Shown: positions 57,273 through 64,000 of the stretch, one piece after another
Layout: each line of letters starts with the position of its first letter
Position numbering within the stretch: position 1 is the first letter of the stretch
Source of the DNA: Aplectana chamaeleonis
Lineage: Eukaryota > Nematoda > Chromadorea > Rhabditida > Cosmocercidae
Assembly (NCBI GenBank): GCA_029168955.1
Contig: JAPDOI010000697.1
Span: 124,001 to 188,000, forward strand
Direction of reading: 5' to 3'
Length of the DNA stretch: 64,000 nucleotides
Made by a program: the position numbers and the translations under genes
Notes under the pieces: generated by a model
The model's database searches: none
What the model was told of the DNA's origin: nothing
Seen by the model: the letters and a program-made list of their open reading frames with translations, nothing else

Positions 57273-57638
57273 ATGTTGAAATCGTGGAGGATAGGCCACG
57301 TGCTGCACAAGTTCTCCATTACTTGTGGAGCTACAAAAAACTGGAGGTCAGTTGTTACATGCAAGCAAGACTCTTTCATGGACATCATAAGTGGCTTCAG
57401 GTAAGAGAGAATGTTTTAGGTAAGAAGTCAGACAAAGTTAATTACTGCTTTTCAGATCTGATGTCCGTTTGTACGTGGATAGTGATGGAGCGCTTGTCCC
57501 AATGAAGGTGAGTTTTATCTCAAATAACTTGGTTTTAGACTGTTCTATGTGATGGTTTTTTAGAAACGTGTGATCAACGATGTGGACGCGCCGCCATCTT
57601 GCCTTGTCGTCGGGGGAGTCATCGGAAACCCGGCTTAG
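57273..57638 (+). CDS. Candidate three-exon gene fragment, product unknown
   Basis: Three exons (57273-57400, 57456-57507, 57564-57638) join in one frame to 84 residues and a stop. Both introns are 55-56 bp, start GTAAGA and GTGAGT and end TTTTCAG and TTTTTAG, as is usual in nematodes. Exon 2 reads SDVRLYVDSDGALVPMK and exon 3 ends VVGGVIGNPA. The ATG is a guess: an in-frame TGA lies shortly upstream, but an upstream exon could join at TTTCCAG (57235) or TTGCAG (57246). A competing unspliced frame runs through the same region. No family recognised; it may be a gene fragment. Confidence 0.35.
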
Positions 57639-57743
57639 TGCCTGTCGATCGGACGTCGAGCTCGGACGATTTTGGGAATGTGAGTTGTGATATTCAGTGA
57701 GCAACTTGAATGTCTCAAGTTATTCACTCATAGCAGACAAGTC

Positions 57744-57828
57744 ACATACACAATGTGGTGAGTAACTTACCCGAGGGGAACTTTCACAGGGTCGCCTCGA
57801 GTAGCTTGCTTATCACATTGTGTATGCA
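57744..57828. repeat. Hairpin of about 85 bp
   Basis: CATACACAATGTGGTGAG and CTTATCACATTGTGTATG are inverted, followed inward by CCCGAGG and CCTCGAG. Probably a small MITE. Confidence 0.6.
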
Positions 57829-57950
57829 CTTTATAATGCTATAATTAAGTAACTTAAGACGATCAAGTTACTTACTGCTTACCACAAGTAGTTTTCCTGA
57901 GATTTTCTGAGAGGTTTTTGTATTTTTCGCGTTTTATATGCTTTTGACTT

Positions 57951-58322
57951 TTGTTTTTCTTGTTCTGCCCCTGCTACTCTGCCTACGGTTCGATGAAGAT
58001 GCTCCAAATTCAATTTATCTCACTTTTTATTCCAGTGTCATTCCGTAGTTTCATATATCTTTATCTGCTCATCATTTCGAACCCGGTAACCTCTAAACCA
58101 ATCTCATGGATATTGAAACTAACTCTTTTAGACTTTGTGAACCTTGTGGTCGTCATGCATGTATTCGGTTGTAGTGTTCTGACATGGTCTATAGTCTTGA
58201 TTACGTTTGCCGTAGCTTTGGTTTTCTTTTCGCATCTCAAACATTACATCATCATGAAGTGCCTTCGAAGGCTTCTTGGTTTCACGTTAAACCTTTATTG
58301 TATAGGTAATTCCGAGAAATAA
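57951..58322 (+). other. Open frame with hydrophobic segments, doubtful
   Basis: A 123-codon frame with three to four hydrophobic stretches (SFIYLYLLIIS, LVVVMHVFGCSVLTW, SIVLITFAVALVFF). It ends at GAAATAA, 44 bp before the hammerhead-like motif. It could be a membrane-protein exon or chance in AT-rich DNA; no family recognised. Confidence 0.2.
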
Positions 58323-58365
58323 ATTTTTATGGGAGGATAAGTCGCATTTGTTCTTGATTCTTCCA

Positions 58366-58401
58366 GGTTCCGACGAAGGCGATATAGCCGAAACGTCAAC
58401 C
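58366..58401 (+). ncRNA. Hammerhead-ribozyme-like motif of Penelope-element type
   Basis: GGTT, CCGACGA, stem II AGGC-GATATA-GCC, GAAA, CGTC, AACC lie in the order of a minimal type I hammerhead: stem I GGTT/AACC, core CUGANGA ... GAAA, and GUC before the cut. One core base differs (CCGA for CUGA), which would weaken cleavage. Such minimal hammerheads are known from Penelope-like retroelements, and one such element lies at 63.15 kb. No adjacent Penelope coding sequence is visible. Confidence 0.4.
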
Positions 58402-58525
58402 GAATAAATCTACTAACGTCTTGGATTTGGCTCTACTAACATCTCACACATAAATTTGTATTTGTTAATACTTGTAGTTTTTATTATGTGTTGCTCCAGA
58501 ATTCTTCAGCGGGCTCACTCAAGAG

Positions 58526-58590
58526 CCAGGTTGTAATGGAGCGATTTTGGATTTACGGCTAATTCAAAAAGCCGCTCTAATACAACCTGG
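58526..58590. repeat. Short inverted repeat
   Basis: CCAGGTTGTAATGGAGCG is mirrored by CGCTCTAATACAACCTGG around a 29-base loop. Confidence 0.6.
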
Positions 58591-58721
58591 GGTGGTAGCA
58601 AACCCCTTAAAATCGCCACTTAACACGAACGTCAAAGTGGTACTTTAGTGCAATTTGATTATCAAAGGGTGACATGATGGGCGGAAGAATGTGATGCTCC
58701 GACACGCTCGCCTTCAAAACA

Positions 58722-58793
58722 ACATTTAGCCTTGGATTCGAACCAGCGCCCACCGTGCAAGAGACTCGAGCGTTGCCACTGCGCGATGAAAAC
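58722..58793 (-). pseudogene. tRNA-like (Pol III box) sequence, probably tRNA pseudogene or SINE head
   Basis: On the minus strand GCGCAGTGGCAACGC resembles an A box and GGTTCGAATCC matches a B box about 40 bases later. The T stem is poorly paired and no convincing anticodon stem forms, so it is not a working tRNA. Confidence 0.4.
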
Positions 58794-58794
58794 T

Positions 58795-59997
58795 GTTGGC
58801 GTGTCCGGCATTCCCATCACCCGGGTCAAACGAGCTCGAAGGACGGCGACAACCTGAGGGCGGATTTGTTCTACCACCCAACGACGTGGTGAGCGGTTGG
58901 ACAGTATTTGCTTCATATAGGGCGTCCATAACACCTATTCGGATGCTCATAAACTTGTTTTCTGGGTCCCCTAAATGCGATAAGCAGAATCCAAGAACTC
59001 ATAGGCGATTCGTCAACGTTACTTGTACTTTCCAATGTGAGTGGTCAGAAATTCACGAACTTATCCAATCAAAGAGCATGCATAGATCGAAGCGGGGAAA
59101 ATGCGTGTTTTGTGCATTCCGCTCTGCGAGTATTCGCTTTTACGAACATTTGTTACTCATACACGAGGCACAGTCAATGAAGAAGCTTTGATCAGGGTGA
59201 GCCGATCTGCTTGGACCCGAAATCCCAATTGATATTGATATATATTAATGATTGTATTGCGTTGATTCTTCATCTCCTAGCCTGTTAGTTTTTTTTTTCT
59301 AAAATGCACATACAGTAGTGAGCAAAAATATCACAACACCCACTTCCAAACAGCTCGGTCTTTCGCATATATCTTTGCTATAATGAAACATTAACAAAAT
59401 GAATTTCAATGCTTCATGGAGCTTGCGTACAGCTCTGTTCTTAAAGGCAGTGCTCACGATGAATATTACATTCGAGTTCGACTCAAAAATAGGGTTGTTC
59501 GGTCGTTAGGTAACGAAAAGTGACCGAACAGCAAAAAAAAGTGCTCAGAATGAGCTAAAATGACGGTTTCTAACAATAGTACAGGTTCAGGGTGCGGACG
59601 AGCTTACGTGACCTGCTAGTTCCAGCAACTCAGATAGAGATATCACACTTCCCGCGGTACCACTAGCCGACGTCCCGTAACCTCTCCCGCGGAAGGCCAA
59701 TAGATCGAATGCGGGCAGTCGGCAGTGCCGTTTCGTTTGCTGCCCGTACAAGTTGAACAAGCACTCTGCGGCCCTTCTGCCATCGCGTTATGGCTAATTT
59801 GATGACTGACAGAAGACAATCCAAAAGCAGTTCGCGGCACACTTTGAAATCACCCTTTAGATAAAGGTCTGTTGGAACAAAATTTCAAAATTTCCCTACT
59901 GGGCTCTTCATCTTGAACTGCTTTTGACGAGTAAGGAGTAAGCTTACACAGGGTTGCTTACTACACTCACTTGCGCTTGCAGTCTTTTCATCCGCAG
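58795..59997. other. No gene seen
   Basis: A plus-strand frame at 58796-59191 starts inside the tRNA-like flank and has no domain. A TTAA-type MITE terminus (AGGCAGTGCTCACGATGAA) starts near 59445 without a partner. Confidence 0.3.
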
Positions 59998-60620
59998 ATG
60001 CCATCAACAGACAATGTCTCACCTGCCCAGAGCCAGCGTCGCATACAGCTAGGGTCTTGGGAAGAGTCTCAACACAGCGTTCTCTTCTCAGCAATCGTCT
60101 ACTGGCTCCACTCTAGTGATGGTGCAATGGCGATATCGAAGTGGGAATCGATGAGTGAGTGCTCGATAACCCCCAGGAATAGCCGACTGCCCGCCGACAC
60201 TCCGCGGGAAGACTGGAAAATCTCTCTCTCCGCGGGAACTCAGAACTTTTTACTCAAGGTAAAAACTAACTAAAACGCCTTGAACAAGCTTAAAACAATA
60301 TATCCAGACGTGCACAACTATAAATTCACTTATTTAATTCAAACTTGAATTGTTTGCGGTGGTTTACTTCACAGACAACTAATGTTAAAGCAAAGGAGCG
60401 ACGGACAAGTAATCTTCAACTTATCCTGAGGTCGGATAAGTATGAAACTACCTTGGAACAGAGGAAAAATGACGAACAACCAACGCTTGACATTGCATCT
60501 TCTCTCTACACGGACTACTTAAAAACAACATACTGCACAACTCAACTCCTACTTTTCCATGGACATGTTACGAAAAACGAAGTACACAGGGATTTCATAG
60601 ACAGACGGGCTTCATTTTGA
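59998..60620 (+). CDS. Candidate two-exon gene, product unknown
   Basis: Exon 1 (59998-60258) and exon 2 (60375-60620) join in phase 0 to about 168 residues and a TGA. The 116-bp intron starts GGTAAAAAC and ends TTTACTTCACAG. The ATG directly follows ATCCGCAG, itself an acceptor-like site, so an upstream exon is possible. Exon 2 is hydrophilic with KAKERRTSNLQLILRSDKYE and a DIASSLYTDYLK stretch. There is no membrane segment and no family I recognise. Open on both sides of a good intron, but chance cannot be excluded. Confidence 0.35.
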
Positions 60621-62449
60621 TTCCGACGTGTTACCTGCGCGGTCGCTCTTCCGCACGATTGTGAGTTTTGTTGTCGGAGACTGCCTTGAGGCTTCAGCTT
60701 TCTGTAGAAAGGCAAAAGGTTTAGAAACGGTGCGTAGTTTCTACCCTTGGGTACAGCCGTCACGGATCGCTCTGACACTTTGAGTTAATTGTTAAAGGCA
60801 TCGTTCGCGCCGAAAACCAGTTTCCAATTCTCAGGCTCAATTTCATGATTGAGCCCGGTGGACCACGTCGGTGAAGTTTTGCGCGTAAAAACATATGTTT
60901 CTGAAGTAAAAGTGGTTCAAAATGACGATCCGCCACCAGTTTTCACCAACCATCTAGTACAAGGAACACAAGCGCCATCACAGGCGCAGATGATAAAGCA
61001 TTTGAAGTTTTTTATTCGGGAAATTCTAACCGATACTTTTTCTTCTAGTGAGTTCCAGTGAACGAAATGCAAGAGAAATTCACCCAGTTAATAAGTGTAA
61101 AGCAAAAAACACACACGACGTTTGTGAAAAAAGAAACTTGCGACTTATTGCACCTGATATACCGATATTGACAGAGAGGTGGAAAGTAAATAATTCGAGA
61201 CTTTCTAAAACGAGTTTTTTTGCGAAAGTTGATGGTTTTGCGGAGCCTTTCCACTCCTATTCTGTATGTCAGAGAATCGTCTGCGCAAAAACATGAAGAA
61301 CTGAGATACGGTTTTTTGCGCGTTTGCTTCAAGCATCGGCGCAGGCTTGTTGCAGGTATGTTATAACAAACGCCAACCGAGTTTGTGAAGACCCACTGCA
61401 ATGCACGCAAGTAACAAGGCGATCCTTGATGGCTGTATCAGACCTGATTTATCATCTGATACTCCTTCTATTCTTTCACATTATTCAACTTTACAAATAA
61501 CATAAACACTAAGACGGTTCATCTTGGCACTGTGGTGAGCAGTTTCGACAGGATGTATAGAGAATACCAGCATTTCGATAATCGTCGACTCCCACGTGAG
61601 TAGACAGCGAAGCATTTAGGCTCACAGTAGGAGAAGATAGGTCAATGAAATGATGCATTAAAGGCAGCATACACGCTCGCAAACATGGTCGAGATATCAT
61701 GATAAATAGGCCTGCACGGCCCCTACCATGTCGTCAACGACGTTTGAAGTGCTGAAAACCATCCAGGAGGACAGTATTTGACCATCCCTGTCACTCACGC
61801 CCGTATTTTCACACCCCTTCAAGTAACAGAATGAAAAGTTAAACTTGAGAAAACATGTGATAATTGAGAGTGATAGCACTATCACAGGGGAGTGCACGAG
61901 AGAAACAGCTCGATTTACCTGGATATTACATGTTTGTGCACTGATGAAACCCTCCATTTTCAAGAGCCATCTGGAGTAGAGCGGCATTCTCGAAAGTGGA
62001 TGAGAGTTTATGAATGTTTCTCAGACACTCGCTGTTGTGAGTTCGATACAATAAGCACAGTTGTTATCAACCGCCAACGAATAGCAACCTAAAAAAGCCT
62101 TTACAAACCAAACGGCAACCAATAGAGCGGTCCATTGATTTGCTATAGGTTTGGTGTCAGTGTGAAGAAGAGGCTCTTGTGAACCGCTAACCTGAATTGT
62201 TTTGTCTTATGAACCGCCAACTGAAGACTATGCTGTCTTATGAACCGCTGACTAAAACCGTGTTCTGTTGTGTGGTATATGTTTACCACATGCATGATAT
62301 GAATGCTGCTCTGATGATAAAGTTTGTGAAAAATCATTAATCCCATTTTTAATTTCAATTCTGTAATGGGCGGTGTACCAATGGACTACTCCGAGCAATT
62401 CGACTGGAGGTAAATCTACAGATAGCCACAGGTAAGAGGTTTGAAAGAC
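60621..62449. other. No gene seen; two MITE ends
   Basis: TTAA-type termini start near 60796 (AGGCATCGTTCGCGCCG) and 61661 (AGGCAGCATACACGCTCGC), without visible partners. GAACCGCTAACTGA-like phrases repeat near 62178-62250. Open frames are short. Confidence 0.35.
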
Positions 62450-62780
62450 CGCAGTAGGGGTGTGCAGGGCGTCATAGAGTGTGTGCAGGAAAAGTAGTAC
62501 TGCACATAATGTTATGGATCATGTGCACGACCCCATTAGGGGGTGTGCAGGACGTCATCGAGTGTGTTCAGGATTCCAGTAGGATCGTACAGGACATTAG
62601 GGGACGTGTGCAGGACTATAGTAGGAGTGTTCGGGTGGTCATGGAATGTGTGCAGGCCCTAGCCGGAGTGTTTAGTACGATATGGAACGTGTGCAAGCCC
62701 TAGCAGGAGTGTTCAGGACGTCATCGAATGGTGGCAGGACCCAAGTAGGCGTGTGCAGGACGTCATACAATAAGGGAAGG
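62450..62780. repeat. 42-bp minisatellite, array 4, degenerate
   Basis: GTGTGCAGGACGTCATCGAG and GTGTGCAGGACTATAGTAGG-like units with many substitutions. The oldest-looking array of the four. Confidence 0.75.
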
Positions 62781-62812
62781 ACCTGTGTCACAGTGTGTGG
62801 GACAGAATAGCG

Positions 62813-62966
62813 GTATAGAGCTCCGGGGAACCGATCGGCTCCTAACGTTAAAACATACCTGTTGAAGTGACAGAACATGTTTACCTGCATTTACCTGTCT
62901 GAACACGTTTGATCGATACGTATGATTTGTTTAGGAGCAGAACAGTTCCCCGCAGCTCCATATTCG
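62813..62966. mobile_element. Hairpin MITE M, copy 2 (inverted)
   Basis: Matches 23574-23727 in reverse complement over the full length; ends GAGCTCCGGGGAACCGATC and GAACAGTTCCCCGCAGCTCC. Confidence 0.65.
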
Positions 62967-63019
62967 CAGTCGTGTAGGGCCTCATGCGACGTGTGCAGAA
63001 CCTAGGTATAGGTCGTTAG

Positions 63020-63150
63020 CAGGGTTGAGCAGGGCGTTGTGGCGATTTTTGACGTGGGTAAGCCCCCCCCCCCGATTTTCCCTTTTTTTCCAAAATTTCA
63101 CGACCCCCCCCTTTCACGTCTAGGACAAATAAATCTAGCTTTTGCTCTAT
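63020..63150. mobile_element. hAT-like MITE, CAGGGTTGAGCAGG family, left part
   Basis: CAGGGTTGAGCAGGGCGTTG is the family terminus, followed by the CCCCCGATTTTCC / CGACCCCCCC tract. The right end is missing where Penelope-like sequence begins. Confidence 0.55.
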
Positions 63151-64000
63151 CCTCGCGCTCTAGCCCTATCCTCCACGCCGCCAGCAGATTTCAAGGTTCG
63201 CCCGATAATTAGCAGTGTTGGGGGCCCTGCAGATAGGATTTCTTGGCTACTAAATCTTGTTCTCACCCAACTGCTACAGTACATCCCTGCTCACCTAACC
63301 AACACTAACATGTTTCTGGAAAAACTGCGCGAAACCAGGTTCAGGCGAAACCACGTCATGCAATCTTTTGACGTTACATCATTATACACAAACGTTTCTA
63401 ACCAAAATGCCATACAGGCCGTTTTTGAACTCATGAGCGACCACCAGGGCTCCTTAAACATGTTCGGTTTTTCAATACCCCATATTATCGCATTGCTCCA
63501 GGAGTGCCTATCTTGCGCGATTTTTAGATGGTCAGGTCAGTATTACAGGCAAGTTCGAGGTTTAGCCATGGGTCAGCGCCTGGCTCCGGTATTGGCGATA
63601 GCATTCATGTCCAAGATAGAAAGTCCAGTGCTTGATCGTCGACCTGTGCTATATTGCCGCTACATTGACGACGTTTTCATCGTCTGTTCAACGCAAAAAG
63701 AACTTGACGCCTGCTTTAACCTACTCAACCATCAATCGCAAAACATAAAATTCACGCGGGAGGAACCACGGGAAAATTGGCTCTCTTTCCTCAATGTAGA
63801 AGTTCGTTTGGAGCGCGGTTTCTATAGAACCAAATGGTATCGTAAGGCCAGCAATAAAAATATTCTGGTTCACTCCATGTCTGCGCACCCGTCTAGTACA
63901 AAACGTGCAGTCATTAAGAACTTATACAGCACAGCGAAAAGGGTTTCGTCCGACAGCATGGAAAGAGCTGCCTCACTAGAGCTAGCGCGAAAAGTTGCGT
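63151..64000 (+). CDS. Penelope-like element reverse transcriptase, 5'-truncated, runs off the window
   Basis: The frame has no stop from 63139 to the window edge. Blocks seen in order: FKVRPIISSVGGPADRISWL, FDVTSLYTNV (first catalytic Asp), GLAMGQRLAPVLA, the catalytic RYIDDVFIV, FLNVEV, and KNILVHSMSAHPSSTKRAVI, the AHP-x-x-x-KR block typical of Penelope-like elements. All catalytic residues are intact. The region before RPI is missing, so the copy was truncated at 5', as is usual on insertion. The GIY-YIG endonuclease expected downstream lies outside the window. It abuts, and may have inserted into, a hAT-like MITE. Confidence 0.88.

Noticed and set aside
58722..58793. A functional tRNA gene
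   Set aside because: The T stem pairs poorly and no anticodon stem forms; only the promoter boxes are convincing.
58662..58934. A minus-strand protein of 90 codons
   Set aside because: Its centre (AQWQRS, GGRWFES) is the reading of a tRNA-like A and B box, a common false gene in tRNA pseudogenes and SINEs.

Overview
The window looks like a gene-poor, repeat-saturated stretch of an animal nuclear genome. The retroelement set (RTE, CR1-like, Gypsy and Penelope-like), the very short candidate introns (55-56 bp) and the density of small inverted-repeat transposons are most like a nematode, perhaps a strongylid-type parasite. That taxonomic guess is inference. I see no bacterial operon, no CRISPR array and no rRNA. 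I recognise no conserved host gene; two small spliced open frames (57273-57638 and 59998-60620) are the only candidates.

Layout. 1-2.8 kb: a promoter-like repeat fragment, then a dispersed repeat (family B) that carries a 42-bp minisatellite and a PIF/Harbinger-type MITE. 2.86-7.99 kb: a giant palindrome with arms of about 1.45 kb, split at its centre by a truncated CR1-like LINE and in one arm by a TTAA-target MITE. 8-11.4 kb: tandem repeats and nested MITEs. 11.4-13 kb: a second, inverted copy of family B. 13.7-17.4 kb: a dead RTE-type retrotransposon between two (AT)n arrays. 18.3-23.7 kb: many nested MITEs. 23.7-31.7 kb: mostly unassigned DNA with repeat fragments. 31.7-40.5 kb: an 8.8-kb Gypsy LTR retrotransposon on the minus strand, with near-identical LTRs, a CAGT target duplication, recognisable PBS and PPT, full gag-pol domains broken by several frame shifts, and an extra ORF region after integrase. 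41-57 kb: more MITEs, minisatellites, a second 42-bp-period array and a Tc1/mariner-like element. 57-62.4 kb: candidate host exons, a hammerhead-like motif and a tRNA-like sequence. 63.15-64 kb: the reverse transcriptase of a Penelope-like element, open to the window edge.

How the parts work together. This is a record of repeated transposition. Four insertions can be read against an empty copy of the same site within the window, which fixes the target duplication: TTAA at 6563-7058, TA at 47076-47359, TTA at 718-1315, and an interrupted CCAATTT at the palindrome centre. Several MITE families end in CAGGG (hAT-like) and carry, just inside their ends, arrays of one short word that differs from family to family. 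Three unrelated minisatellites share a period of 42 bp, and because 42 is a multiple of three they create long but probably meaningless open frames.
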